64,000 bases of DNA from Thioalkalicoccus limnaeus (GCF_041197575.1 NZ_JBDKXB010000011.1:1-64000); one strand, 5' to 3'; shown: positions 51,976-61,333, counted from the stretch's first letter. Numbers and translations are program-made. Notes: generated by a model not told the origin, from the sequence alone.

Positions 51976-54381
51976 TCAGATATCGATGTTTTCCGCCGAC
52001 AGGGCGTTTACTTCGATGAACTCACGGCGAGGCTCGACCTGGTCTCCCATCAAGGTCGTGAAGATTTGATCTGCTGCCACCGCATCTTCGATCGTCACCT
52101 GTAACAGCCGGCGCGACTCGGGATTCATCGTGGTTTCCCACAGTTGATCTGGGTTCATCTCTCCCAAACCTTTGTATCTCTGAATGAAATAGCCTTTGCG
52201 CGCCTCCTCCATGAGCCAATCGATGGCATCGGAGAAGGCATGGATGGGGCGAACGCGGTCACCGCGCTGGATGGTTGCACCGGGGCCGAGGAGATCGGCG
52301 ACTTTGTCCCCGAAGCTGACCAAACGAGCGTAATCCGCGCTACGGAAAAACTCGGCCGGGATATGTGTCTCCTCAGGTATGCCGTGTATCGAACGTACCA
52401 AGATGAACACGGACGATTGTAGCCCGCCCGGTTCGGCAACGAGCAGGCGATAGGATAAGGTGGATGGTAGATCTTGATTCAAGCGACGAGTTATTTCGTT
52501 GATCCAGTCGCTCGACAGGGTACCTTGCTCGAAGTGGGTCGGTTGCAGGCGCGGCATGGACTGGAGGTGGCGTAGCCACCTGGTGTCGTAGCGTTGCGCG
52601 AGTCGCTGTGTGACTTGTCGGACGACGAGATAGTCTCGCGCCAACTCATCGAGCGCCGTCGCGCTCAATGCGGGCGCATCGGCGGCGACACGCAACTGAG
52701 CACCCTCGAGGGCGGTTTGGAGCAAGGACATGGCCAGCCGGCTCTCATCAAGAAGGTATTCCTCCTGCTTGCCCTTCTTCAGCTTGTACAAGGGGGGTTG
52801 TGCGATATAGATGTGGCCTCGTTCGACCAACTCCGGCATCTGACGATAAAAGAAAGTCAGCAACAGGGTTCGGATATGGGCACCATCGACGTCGGCATCG
52901 GTCATGATGATGATTCGATGGTAACGGAGCTTTCCGGGGTCGTATTCCTCGCGTCCTATGCCGCACCCGAGGGCCGTAATCAGGGTACCGACCTCGACCG
53001 AGGAAAGCATCTTATCGAATCGGGCCTTCTCGACATTCAAGATTTTGCCCTTTAGGGGCAGGATGGCCTGAAACCTTCGATCACGGCCCTGTTTGGCCGA
53101 ACCACCGGCGGAATCGCCTTCCACGAGATACAACTCGGAATGGGCGGGATCCTTCTCCTGGCAGTCCGCCAACTTTCCGGGCAAGCCCGCAACGTCGAGA
53201 ACTCCTTTCCGACGGGTCATTTCACGTGCCTTGCGAGCGGCGTCGCGCGCCCGCGCAGCCTCGAGCATCTTATTGGCAATCGTTTTGGCCTCGGCGGGCT
53301 GCTCTTCCAAGAACTCGCCAAAGTGTTCGACAAGTAGAGATTCAACCACCGTCTTGACGTCCGACGAGACGAGCTTGTCCTTCGTTTGAGACGAGAACTT
53401 CGGATCGGCCACCTTGACGGATACGACGGCCGTCAAGCCCTCGCGGGCGTCATCACCGGTGGCTCGGATTTTCTGAGTCTTATCGAGCCCGATACGTTCG
53501 ATGTATTGGTTCAGCGTGCGGGTCAGGCCCGCGCGGAAACCAGCGAGATGCGTACCGCCATCTCGTTGCGGGATGTTGTTCGTGTAGCAGAAGATATTTT
53601 CCTGATAGGACTCATTCCACTGCATCGCCAACTCGAGCTGCATGTCAGCACGGTCGGCACAGAAATGGAAGACGGTCGGGTGAACGGGAACTTTGTTCTT
53701 ATTCAGGTGCTTTACGAAAGCGCGAATACCCCCTTGGTATTCGAAGCAATCTTCCTTCCCGGAGATTTCGTCGGACAGATGGATCCGCACGCCTGAATTC
53801 AAGAAGGACAGTTCGCGTAATCGTTTAGCGAGGATATCGTAGTGAAACTGAACATCGGAAAAGATGGCCGGGGATGGCCGGAAACGAATTTCGGTACCAC
53901 TATCGGCGGTGTCGCCGATGACCCGGAGTGGATACTGGGGCTCTCCAAGGCAAAACTCTTGGCGGTGGATTTGGCCATTGCGGCGAATAACGAGGTCGAG
54001 GTGTTCCGACAGGGCGTTTACGACAGAGACGCCGACACCGTGAAGACCACCGGAGACCTTGTAGGAGTTCTGGTCGAACTTACCACCGGCGTGCAGGACG
54101 GTCATGATGACCTCGGCGGCCGAACGCTGCTCCTCGGTGTGCAAATCGACCGGGATACCACGGCCATTGTCGGCAACGGTAACGGCTCCGTCGGCGTGAA
54201 GGATGACGCGAATTTCGGTGCAGTATCCCGCTAGGGCTTCGTCGATCGAGTTATCCACGACCTCGAAGACCATGTGATGCAAGCCGGTCCCGTCGTCCGT
54301 GTCGCCGATGTACATGCCGGGGCGTTTGCGGACGGCATCGAGGCCACGAAGTACGGTGATGTTGGAGGAATCGTAGGACAT
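51976..54381 (-). CDS. gyrB: DNA gyrase subunit B
   Basis: ATPase subunit of gyrase, 801 residues, the normal long proteobacterial form. N-terminal GHKL ATPase: RKRPGMYIGDTDDGTGLHHMVFEVVDNSIDEALAGYC and DNGRGIPVDLH; TOPRIM: YLVEGDSAGGSAKQGRDRRFQAILPLKGKILNVEKA and IIMTDADVDGAHIRTLLLTFFYRQ. The C-terminus RYKGLGEMNPDQLWETTMNPESR is complete. It follows dnaN at 95 bases with no recF between; a parS site lies in its leader. Confidence 0.98.
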   Translation of the reverse strand: MSYDSSNITVLRGLDAVRKRPGMYIGDTDDGTGLHHMVFEVVDNSIDEALAGYCTEIRVILHADGAVTVADNGRGIPVDLHTEEQRSAAEVIMTVLHAGGKFDQNSYKVSGGLHGVGVSVVNALSEHLDLVIRRNGQIHRQEFCLGEPQYPLRVIGDTADSGTEIRFRPSPAIFSDVQFHYDILAKRLRELSFLNSGVRIHLSDEISGKEDCFEYQGGIRAFVKHLNKNKVPVHPTVFHFCADRADMQLELAMQWNESYQENIFCYTNNIPQRDGGTHLAGFRAGLTRTLNQYIERIGLDKTQKIRATGDDAREGLTAVVSVKVADPKFSSQTKDKLVSSDVKTVVESLLVEHFGEFLEEQPAEAKTIANKMLEAARARDAARKAREMTRRKGVLDVAGLPGKLADCQEKDPAHSELYLVEGDSAGGSAKQGRDRRFQAILPLKGKILNVEKARFDKMLSSVEVGTLITALGCGIGREEYDPGKLRYHRIIIMTDADVDGAHIRTLLLTFFYRQMPELVERGHIYIAQPPLYKLKKGKQEEYLLDESRLAMSLLQTALEGAQLRVAADAPALSATALDELARDYLVVRQVTQRLAQRYDTRWLRHLQSMPRLQPTHFEQGTLSSDWINEITRRLNQDLPSTLSYRLLVAEPGGLQSSVFILVRSIHGIPEETHIPAEFFRSADYARLVSFGDKVADLLGPGATIQRGDRVRPIHAFSDAIDWLMEEARKGYFIQRYKGLGEMNPDQLWETTMNPESRRLLQVTIEDAVAADQIFTTLMGDQVEPRREFIEVNALSAENIDI

Positions 54382-54411
54382 GCTGTGGCCTCGAACGGCA
54401 GATATGAGTAA

Positions 54412-54427
54412 TGTTTCACGTGGAACA
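54412..54427. promoter_or_regulatory. parS site (ParB binding)
   Basis: The sequence TGTTTCACGTGGAACA is, on the other strand, TGTTCCACGTGAAACA, identical to the consensus bacterial parS. It lies 31 bases before the gyrB start, in the gyrB-dnaN gap. ParB should load here and spread; parA and parB themselves are not in the window. A 7-bp hairpin GCGAGCC-ATC-GGCTCGC (54444-54460) follows on the dnaN side. Confidence 0.9.
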
Positions 54428-54476
54428 TCGGGGCGTCATCGCCGCGAGCCATCGGCTCGCTCCAAACTGAGTTTTC

Positions 54477-55583
54477 CTAAAGTCGCATCGGCATGATCAC
54501 GAAAATCTCCCGTTCCCCGCCGACGCCCTGCCAGACCGAACTACTGTTCCCATCACTGAAACCGATTCGCACGGTTGCCTCGCTCACCGCCGACAACACA
54601 TCTAGCACATAGCCGACATTGAAGCCGATCACTATCTCCGGACCGTCGTAATCGATCTCGATCTCCTCTTCGGCCTCCTCTTGTTCAGGGTTGTTCGCGA
54701 CTAGGCGCAGGCGCTCCTTTTTGAACTCGAACCGCACGCCTTTATATTTTTCATTCGACAAGACCGCCGCCCTCAGCAGACCCGACCGCAATGCATCGAC
54801 CTCGATTCGCGCCTCCTCGCGCAGCCCGACGGGAATCACCCGTTCATAGTCAGGGTAGCGCCCGTCGACGAGCTTCGAGATCAGACGAGTCTCCGCAAAC
54901 TCAATGCACGCCATGCGTTCACTGACCGAGGTTGAAACGATCTGGTCCGCGTCTTCGTTCGCAATGATCCGCTTCAACTCCTGAACTGTTTTTGCTGGCA
55001 GGATGATCTGCGTCGCCTCCCCCGTTAACTCGTTATGATCCACGTCCACTTTCGCTAGCCGGTGTCCATCGGTGGCAACGGCCGATAGCTGTTTCTCGCC
55101 AAATACCAACAGGATCCCGTTCAGGTAATACCGGACATCCTGGTGCGCCATTGCGAAGGCAGTCTTGTCGAGCAAGCGTCGCCAGACGTCGATTGTTGGT
55201 CGCAACGTCCATTGCTGCGAATCCATCGTCATCCGCGGATAGGCGGATGCATTCATCGTCATCAGGACATAGCGTCCCCGTCCCGACGACAATAAAGCCT
55301 TTTCCTCTGTGGCCCGAAGCTTCACGTTCGCATCGTCTGGCAACGCGCGACAAATGTCGAAAAACTTCCTTCCCGGGACCGTGCAAGTGCCTTCCTCGAT
55401 TGAATCGATCGGCACCTGTGCGGTGATCTCCACCTCCAGATCGGTTCCCGTCAATGTCAGTATTCCGTCCCCCGCCTCACATAGCAGGTTGCTTAGCATC
55501 GGCAGCGTCTGGCGTCTTTCGATTACCCCGATTACCTGCCCGAGCCCTTTCATCAAGGCTCTACGATTGGCGCGAAACTCCAT
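54477..55583 (-). CDS. dnaN: DNA polymerase III beta sliding clamp
   Basis: Ring-shaped processivity factor, 368 residues, three clamp repeats. MEFRANRRALMKGLGQVIGVIERRQTLPMLSNLLCEA opens domain 1, KTAFAMAHQDVRYYLNGILLVFGEKQLSAVATDGHRLA lies in domain 2, and the C-terminal IFVIMPMRL forms the edge of the peptide-binding pocket. It lies between dnaA and gyrB. Confidence 0.98.
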   Translation of the reverse strand: MEFRANRRALMKGLGQVIGVIERRQTLPMLSNLLCEAGDGILTLTGTDLEVEITAQVPIDSIEEGTCTVPGRKFFDICRALPDDANVKLRATEEKALLSSGRGRYVLMTMNASAYPRMTMDSQQWTLRPTIDVWRRLLDKTAFAMAHQDVRYYLNGILLVFGEKQLSAVATDGHRLAKVDVDHNELTGEATQIILPAKTVQELKRIIANEDADQIVSTSVSERMACIEFAETRLISKLVDGRYPDYERVIPVGLREEARIEVDALRSGLLRAAVLSNEKYKGVRFEFKKERLRLVANNPEQEEAEEEIEIDYDGPEIVIGFNVGYVLDVLSAVSEATVRIGFSDGNSSSVWQGVGGEREIFVIMPMRL

Positions 55584-55765
55584 ATAAATACCCTGAATAT
55601 AAATCTTTTCTGTTATGTTAGAGGCTGTTGATATCCGTCTTATCTGACCTAACTAACCGTTTAATAAATTCTTTTTTGTATTTCTACCCGTGCCTAAGGC
55701 TGTTGGAAAGCCGGTGATTCCTGTGGATAATTCCGGACCTGAAAACCTTCCAGTCGTTATCCACA
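55584..55765. other. oriC: dnaA-dnaN intergenic region with two DnaA boxes and AT-rich stretch (oriC candidate)
   Basis: This gap is by far the most AT-rich stretch of the window (55584-55690), with poly-T tracts and AATCTTTTCTGTT (55602-55614), 11 of 13 identical to the E. coli unwinding 13-mer. Two perfect DnaA boxes follow: TGTGGATAA (55722-55730, reverse) and TTATCCACA (55757-55765, forward), facing each other just after the dnaA stop. Unwinding element plus boxes make it a good origin candidate, competing with the dnaA-rpmH gap. Confidence 0.55.
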
Positions 55766-57115
55766 TCATCCTGACAGGATCCGCATCAAGTTCTTGTAAT
55801 CCTCCTCGATGACGGCATCACCCTCTCGCAGTTCCTTGATCTTGCGCGTGGCATGCAACACCGTCGTGTGATCCCGCCCACCGAAAGCCAGCCCGATCTC
55901 GGGCAGGCTGAGCTTCGTGAACTCCTTCGCCAATGCCATCGCGACTTGCCTCGGCCGCGCCACGGAGCGAGTCCGCTTCGCCGATACGAGATCCGTCGTC
56001 CGAATCCGATAATACTCGGCCACCACCTTCTGGATATTTTCGATCGTCACCTGTTTGTCCTGGGCCACGAGCATGTCGCGCAAGGCCTCGCGCGCGAAAT
56101 CGACCGTGATCGACCTCCCAGTGAATTGCGCGTTGGCAACGAGTCGTCTCAGCGCCCCTTCGAGTTCCCGAATGTTCGACCGAATCCGCTTCGCGACAAA
56201 AAAGGCCACATCCTCCGGAAAAAGCACATCCATCAGGTGCGCTTTGCTCTGGAGTATCGCAACCCTCGTCTCCAGGTCAGGAGGGTCGATCGCCACCGTC
56301 AAACCCCATCCAAACCGGGACTTTAACCGTTCCTCGAGGCCCGAAACCTCCTTGGGAAAGCGATCGCTCGTCAGGATGATTTGTTGACGCGATTCGAAAA
56401 GCGCGTTGAATGTGTGAAAAAATTCCTCCTGGCTTCGTTCCTTTCCGGCGAAGAACTGGACGTCATCGATCAAGAGGGCATTCACGCTCCGGTAGCGACG
56501 TTTGAAATCGGGCATCTGATTGCGCTGCAAGGCACGTACCATCTCGCCGACGAAGCGCTCCGAGTGCAAATAAACAACCCGTGCCCCGGGGTTCGTTGCC
56601 ACCATCATGTTTCCGACCGCGTGCATCAGGTGCGTCTTGCCAAGCCCGACTCCTCCGTAAATGAACAACGGGTTGTAAGCCCCCCCTGGGTTTGCAGCGA
56701 TCTGCACGGACGCCGCCCGTGCGAACTGATTCGACTTCCCTTCCACGAATGTGTCGAACGTGAAATCGGCGTTCAACGACGATTCTTCGACCGTTGACCG
56801 GTCGCTGCTGGTGGCACGCGACGGCGGATCGACCGCTGCCGTGCCAGATGTTCGTTTCGGCTCGCCCCTCGTTGTTTGACGACTCCCGACGACGAGCCGC
56901 ACTTCAGTGATCCGCCCGTCGCCATACAATTTACACAGATCGAGCAATCGGTCCCGATAGTGATCCTCCACCCATTGCATGACGAAACGATTCGGGGCGA
57001 ACAAATTCAGACGGTTCGTTTCTTCTTCCGCTTGGAGCGGCATGATCCAGGTGTTGAACTCCGCCGTCGTCAGTTCGCCCTTCAAAAAGGCCACACATTG
57101 GTCCCAAATACTCAC
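55766..57115 (-). CDS. dnaA: chromosomal replication initiator DnaA
   Basis: AAA+ initiator of 449 residues with all four domains: N-terminal helicase-interacting domain (WDQCVAFLKGELTTAEFNTWIMPLQ), a short linker, the ATPase with Walker A GGVGLGKTHLMHAVGN and Walker B ALLIDDVQFFAGKERSQEEFFHTFN, sensor and arginine-finger regions, and the DNA-binding domain with the signature GGRDHTTVLHATRKI. Ends at the DnaA box that closes the intergenic candidate origin. Confidence 0.98.
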   Translation of the reverse strand: MSIWDQCVAFLKGELTTAEFNTWIMPLQAEEETNRLNLFAPNRFVMQWVEDHYRDRLLDLCKLYGDGRITEVRLVVGSRQTTRGEPKRTSGTAAVDPPSRATSSDRSTVEESSLNADFTFDTFVEGKSNQFARAASVQIAANPGGAYNPLFIYGGVGLGKTHLMHAVGNMMVATNPGARVVYLHSERFVGEMVRALQRNQMPDFKRRYRSVNALLIDDVQFFAGKERSQEEFFHTFNALFESRQQIILTSDRFPKEVSGLEERLKSRFGWGLTVAIDPPDLETRVAILQSKAHLMDVLFPEDVAFFVAKRIRSNIRELEGALRRLVANAQFTGRSITVDFAREALRDMLVAQDKQVTIENIQKVVAEYYRIRTTDLVSAKRTRSVARPRQVAMALAKEFTKLSLPEIGLAFGGRDHTTVLHATRKIKELREGDAVIEEDYKNLMRILSG

Positions 57116-57390
57116 CTGACCTCGTCTCCCGGTATCATCACTGTCAACAACGCTCCCTCTTTGCCACCCGTTCCGCCACGATGCGCTGTCCGAGCCGCAT
57201 TCGACGACCCAGTCTACCCCCTCGACCGCAACTTATCCACAGGTCCAGCCTCGCTCCCCCTATTGACCGTCCAGCACCAATAACCTAATATTCCGCCTCT
57301 TTATCGAGCGTTTAGCCCGTGTGCTTCGAGGTGCACCGCCGCTCGTTTCCCGCGTTGTATTTCGCACAGCAGAGTCTAGGGTCCCTTGCC
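57116..57390. other. dnaA-rpmH divergent intergenic region with one DnaA box
   Basis: In pseudomonads and many gammaproteobacteria this is the place of oriC. Here it holds one perfect DnaA box, TTATCCACA at 57233-57241, and a modest AT-richer stretch around 57281-57305, but no cluster. The transcription of genes diverges at this point, as expected near an origin. It probably also holds the dnaA and rpmH promoters, though I could not fix their -35 and -10 elements. Confidence 0.5.
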
Positions 57391-57525
57391 ATGAAACGAA
57401 CTTTCCAACCGAGCCGCATCAAGCGTGCCCGAACGCATGGATTCCGCGCCCGGATGGCGACGCAAAAAGGCCGTGCGGTGTTGAATGCCCGACGTGCAAA
57501 AGGGCGCAAGAGATTGATACCCTAG
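57391..57525 (+). CDS. rpmH: 50S ribosomal protein L34
   Basis: Small basic ribosomal protein of 44 residues, MKRTFQPSRIKRARTHGFRAR and onward to GRKRLIP, complete and of normal length. It is the first gene rightward of the origin. The rnpA frame, shifted by two, is open through its whole length. Confidence 0.98.
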   Translation: MKRTFQPSRIKRARTHGFRARMATQKGRAVLNARRAKGRKRLIP

Positions 57526-57566
57526 AACAGGAACGACGCCGTTCGACGGCCGACCAACGCGCTACC

Positions 57567-57914
57567 CTGCCACGCTCCACGCGCCTAGACCGGCCGGCCG
57601 CCTTTCGTCGGATCCTCGCGCAGCCGATCACCTTCCACGACGCCTTCTTCACCGTGATGGCTTGCCCGAACACTCGTTGCCAACCGCGCATCGGTTTGGC
57701 CGTGTCGCGCAAGTGCGCACGCCGTGCCGTCGATCGCAACCGGATCAAACGCATCGTCCGGGAGAGTTTTCGACGGCACCGGCAATCGATCCCGCCGATC
57801 GACATCCTCGTGATCGGCCGGCCTCGTGCTGTGCAGGCGTCGAACGCGAGGCTACGCGCCGCCCTGCGGTTCCATTGGGAATCCCTGCGGGAGGTTCAAT
57901 GCGACAGTTCCTGA
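57567..57914 (+). CDS. rnpA: ribonuclease P protein component
   Basis: Protein subunit that helps RNase P RNA to mature tRNA 5-prime ends. The conserved part reads PRSTRLDRPAAFRRILAQ, then IGLAVSRKCARRAVDRNRIKRIVRESFR, which is the RNR motif region. The start is unsure. There is no ATG, GTG or TTG in frame between rpmH and the conserved part; I give the CTG at 57567 (115 residues). ATT at 57513 would give 133, and the nearest ordinary start is a GTG at 57321, before rpmH, giving 197 residues. Its stop overlaps yidD by 16 bases. Confidence 0.85.
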   Translation: MPRSTRLDRPAAFRRILAQPITFHDAFFTVMACPNTRCQPRIGLAVSRKCARRAVDRNRIKRIVRESFRRHRQSIPPIDILVIGRPRAVQASNARLRAALRFHWESLREVQCDSS

Positions 57915-58135
57915 TCGTGCCGATTCGTGTCTATCAATACCTGATCAGTCCACTCCTCGGCCCCCATTGCCGCTTCCACCCGACCTGTTCTCAGTATGCC
58001 ATTGTGGCCATCGAGAGGCATGGCGTCGTGCTCGGCGTTTGGCTCGCCCTGCGTCGCCTCTCGCGTTGCCACCCATGGTATGAAGGTGGCTTCGATCCGG
58101 TCCCGACCAAGACGGAAAACCGTTCCCATGGATAA
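57899..58135 (+). CDS. yidD: membrane protein insertion efficiency factor YidD
   Basis: A 78-residue peripheral membrane protein that aids YidC-dependent insertion. IVPIRVYQYLISPLLGPHCRFHPTCSQYA with its three cysteines and HPWYEGGFDPVP are the family marks. The ATG at 57899 overlaps the rnpA end by 16 bases, and its own end overlaps the yidC start by 8. Confidence 0.93.
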   Translation: MRQFLIVPIRVYQYLISPLLGPHCRFHPTCSQYAIVAIERHGVVLGVWLALRRLSRCHPWYEGGFDPVPTKTENRSHG

Positions 58136-59813
58136 CTATCGGCTCATCCTCATCCTTTCTCTCGGCTTGGTACTCTTCATGATCTACCAAGCCTGGGTCA
58201 AAGACTACGGTCAGATTGCCTCGCCACCAAGCGAAGAACTGACCCTCATCGATTCAATCGGCGATCCAGAGCCCACGCCGACGGCCGCGCCCGAAGGCGT
58301 GCCGATGGCGGCGACCGTCCCCGATACCGCGCGCCCGACCGTGTCGGCCGACTCTGAGCAGGCTACGGACCTCAGTTCCGCGCACGCCCCGATTACCGTC
58401 GATACCGATGTCCTGCGTCTCGAGATCTCACCTAAGGGCGGCACCATCATCAGTGCCTGGTTGAAGGACTACGAAGTCCACCCGGATCGGCCTGAAGAGA
58501 AGGTGCGTTTGCTCAAGCCCCAGCCACCCAATCTCTTTCTCGCCCAGGCCGGTCTCCTGAGCGCGACCCCGGATCAGGCACCCAACCACGAAGCCCTTTT
58601 CCGCGCGTCCCGTAGCCATTACGAACTCGGAGACGCCGACGAGCTCGTCATCGAGCTTCTCTGGGAAAGCAACGATGGCGTCGAGGTCATCAAGCGCTAC
58701 CGCATCGAACGCGGCAGCTATCTGGTCCATGTATCCCATGAAGTCCGCAACAACACAGCAGAGAGTATCGCGGTTCGCCGTTATAGCCAGCTTCAGCGCA
58801 CCGAACTCTACGATCCGGACGCTTCGTGGTTCTTGCACACCTACACGGGCGGTGTCTTCTACAGTCCTGAGGACAAATACAATAGGGTTTCCTTCTCGAA
58901 CATGCAAAACCGGCCGCTCGATAAGCCGGTGATCGATGGCTGGATCGCCATGATCCAGCATTACTTCCTGGCGGCCTGGATACCTCCGTCGGACACCCAG
59001 TACAACTTCTATACGAACGTCATTGGCAACGACCGATATATCATCGGCATGTACTCACCGGCGATCGCGATCCCGCCCGGCATGGTGCAAAGTTTCGAGG
59101 ACCGATTGTTCGTTGGCCCGAAACTCCAGGAAGTGCTGGTCGATGTCGCGCCTGGTCTGCGGCTTGCCGTCGATTACGGTTGGTTGACGATCCTGGCCCA
59201 ACCGATCTTCTGGCTGCTGAACAAGATCTACGGCCTCGTCGGCAACTGGGGCTGGGCGATCGTTATCCTGACCGTCTTGATCAAGCTCCTGTTCTACAAG
59301 CTTTCGGAGACCAGTTACAAGTCGATGGCGGGGATGCGTAAGCTGACACCGCGATTGCAGGCGTTGAAGGATCGCTACGGCGACGACAAAGAACGTCTGA
59401 ACCAGGCAATGATGGAGTTGTACAAGAAGGAGAAGATCAACCCGCTTGGTGGATGCCTACCGATCCTGATCCAGATACCAGTTTTCATTGCTTTGTACTG
59501 GGTATTGATCGAAAGCGTCGAGTTGCGTCACGCCTCGTTCATCTTCTGGCTGAACAATCTTTCGGCTCCGGATCCCTACTATGTGTTGCCGTTGATCATG
59601 GGAGCCTCGATGTTCTTGCAGACGAAGCTGAATCCGACGCCACCGGATCCAATTCAAGCGAAGATCATGATCAGCCTGCCCTTCGTGTTTACGGTCTTCT
59701 TCGCTTTCTTCCCGGCGGGCTTGGTGCTCTATTGGACCGTGAACAATATCCTTTCGATAGCGCAACAGTGGTATATCACGCATCAGATGGAGAAACAGGA
59801 GAAGAAGAAATAG
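58128..59813 (+). CDS. yidC: membrane protein insertase YidC
   Basis: Inner-membrane insertase of 561 residues. TM1 lies at 5-22 (LILILSLGLVLFMIYQAW); the large periplasmic beta domain follows to about 350; the conserved core begins at WFLLNKIYGLVGNWGWAIVILTVLIKLLFYKLS, with MNPLGG-like KINPLGGCLPILIQIPVFIALYWVL and the last helices PFVFTVFFAFFPAGLVLYWTVNNILS. The start is the ATG at 58128; upstream sequence belongs to yidD. Confidence 0.97.
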   Translation: MDNYRLILILSLGLVLFMIYQAWVKDYGQIASPPSEELTLIDSIGDPEPTPTAAPEGVPMAATVPDTARPTVSADSEQATDLSSAHAPITVDTDVLRLEISPKGGTIISAWLKDYEVHPDRPEEKVRLLKPQPPNLFLAQAGLLSATPDQAPNHEALFRASRSHYELGDADELVIELLWESNDGVEVIKRYRIERGSYLVHVSHEVRNNTAESIAVRRYSQLQRTELYDPDASWFLHTYTGGVFYSPEDKYNRVSFSNMQNRPLDKPVIDGWIAMIQHYFLAAWIPPSDTQYNFYTNVIGNDRYIIGMYSPAIAIPPGMVQSFEDRLFVGPKLQEVLVDVAPGLRLAVDYGWLTILAQPIFWLLNKIYGLVGNWGWAIVILTVLIKLLFYKLSETSYKSMAGMRKLTPRLQALKDRYGDDKERLNQAMMELYKKEKINPLGGCLPILIQIPVFIALYWVLIESVELRHASFIFWLNNLSAPDPYYVLPLIMGASMFLQTKLNPTPPDPIQAKIMISLPFVFTVFFAFFPAGLVLYWTVNNILSIAQQWYITHQMEKQEKKK

Positions 59814-59922
59814 CCGGTCCGGAACGGTCCAGGTCTGACAGGATCGCATTTCGTGACCGTTGGCTGGCCTCTCTCTTCACAGGCGAATGCGGCTGCGGTG
59901 ATGATCCTTTGACCAGCGACAC

Positions 59923-61269
59923 ATGACTCCAATCGACACCATCGCCGCCATCGCGACCCCAAACGGGGTCGGTGGCGTTGGTATCCTGCGCGTCTCTGGT
60001 CCCCTGGTCGCAACGGTCTGTCAGTCGCTCCTTGGCCGGACTCTTGATCCGAGGTACGCCACCTATTCGCGATTTCGCGATCCAGATGGCGTCACGATAG
60101 ATCACGGGCTGGCGATTTTGTTTCCAGCGCCGCGCTCCTTCACCGGCGAGGATGTCTTGGAGCTGCACGCGCATGGGGGACCGGTCGTTCTGGATCTGCT
60201 CCTCGCGGCCCTCCTTCGTTGCGGGGCACGGCTTGCGCGGCCAGGGGAATTCACCGAGCGGGCCTTTCTGAATGGCAAGCTCGACTTGGCCCAAGCCGAA
60301 GCAATTGCCGACCTGATCGAATCGAGCACCGTAGCGACGGCCCGTTCGGCGGTCCGGACGCTCGAGGGCGAGCTGTCGAGGAAAATTCAGGATCTCGTCG
60401 AACGGCTGGTCGATATGCGTGTCGAGATCGAGGCGGCGCTCGATTTTCCCGACGAGGAGTTGGACCTCCTCGGTGCGGACACGATCGGACAAGGGCTCGT
60501 GCGCTTGATTGCGGAGACCCAGAAGCTGCTCGCGGGTGCCCATCAGGGGCGTCTGTTCAGGGATGGCCTGGTGGTCGTGATCGCGGGTCCGCCGAACGCT
60601 GGTAAATCGAGTCTGATGAACGCCTTGACGAACGCCGAAACGGCCATCGTCACTCCGATCCCCGGCACCACCCGCGATCTGCTGCGGGAACGCATTCAGA
60701 TCGACGGCCTTCCGGTTCAATTGATCGATACGGCGGGATTGCGTCCATCGGATGATCCGATCGAGGTGGTCGGCATGGAGCGCGCCCGGACACAACTGAG
60801 TGCTGCCGATCTCGTGCTCTGGGTCTTCGATGGCACGGAACAGGACATCGACTACTCGAGGTGGCGACAGGAGTTACCGACCGGGATCGCGGTCACCTGG
60901 CTACGTAACAAGATCGATCTGACGGGGCACCCGCCCGGGTCATACGCGACGCCCTTCGGACAAGAGATCGCATTATCCGCCTCGACCGGTCAGGGCCTGC
61001 CGCATTTGCACGAGCATCTTCGCGGAATGGCCGGCGACGCATCTGACGCCGAAGGCGTATTCCTCGCACGGCGGCGTCATATCACTGCCCTAGAAGGCGC
61101 GCTCGCCCACCTCGAGACCGCGCGAGAGGCCCTTCTGAATCACCTTGCGCCAGAGATGGTTGCCGAGGACCTCCGCCAGGCGCAACGGCGATTCGGCGAA
61201 ATCACCGGCCAAGTGTCCTCGGAAGACCTGTTGGAGCGGATCTTTTCGAGTTTCTGTATCGGAAAATAA
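59923..61269 (+). CDS. mnmE: tRNA modification GTPase MnmE
   Basis: GTPase that, with MnmG, builds the 5-(carboxymethyl)aminomethyl group on wobble uridines. The 448-residue protein has the folate-binding N-terminal domain (DTIAAIATPNGVGGVGILRVSG), G1 GPPNAGKSSLMNAL, G2 TPIPGTTRDLLRE, G3 DTAGLR, G4 NKID and the essential C-terminal CIGK. mnmG, rsmG and parAB, which often follow, are not found downstream in this window. Confidence 0.98.
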   Translation: MTPIDTIAAIATPNGVGGVGILRVSGPLVATVCQSLLGRTLDPRYATYSRFRDPDGVTIDHGLAILFPAPRSFTGEDVLELHAHGGPVVLDLLLAALLRCGARLARPGEFTERAFLNGKLDLAQAEAIADLIESSTVATARSAVRTLEGELSRKIQDLVERLVDMRVEIEAALDFPDEELDLLGADTIGQGLVRLIAETQKLLAGAHQGRLFRDGLVVVIAGPPNAGKSSLMNALTNAETAIVTPIPGTTRDLLRERIQIDGLPVQLIDTAGLRPSDDPIEVVGMERARTQLSAADLVLWVFDGTEQDIDYSRWRQELPTGIAVTWLRNKIDLTGHPPGSYATPFGQEIALSASTGQGLPHLHEHLRGMAGDASDAEGVFLARRRHITALEGALAHLETAREALLNHLAPEMVAEDLRQAQRRFGEITGQVSSEDLLERIFSSFCIGK

Positions 61270-61333
61270 ACTCGAACCCGGCGGCTCCGAGCAGGACCGA
61301 TTCAAGGTGCGTCGGCCCTGGCTGTCGGCCAGC

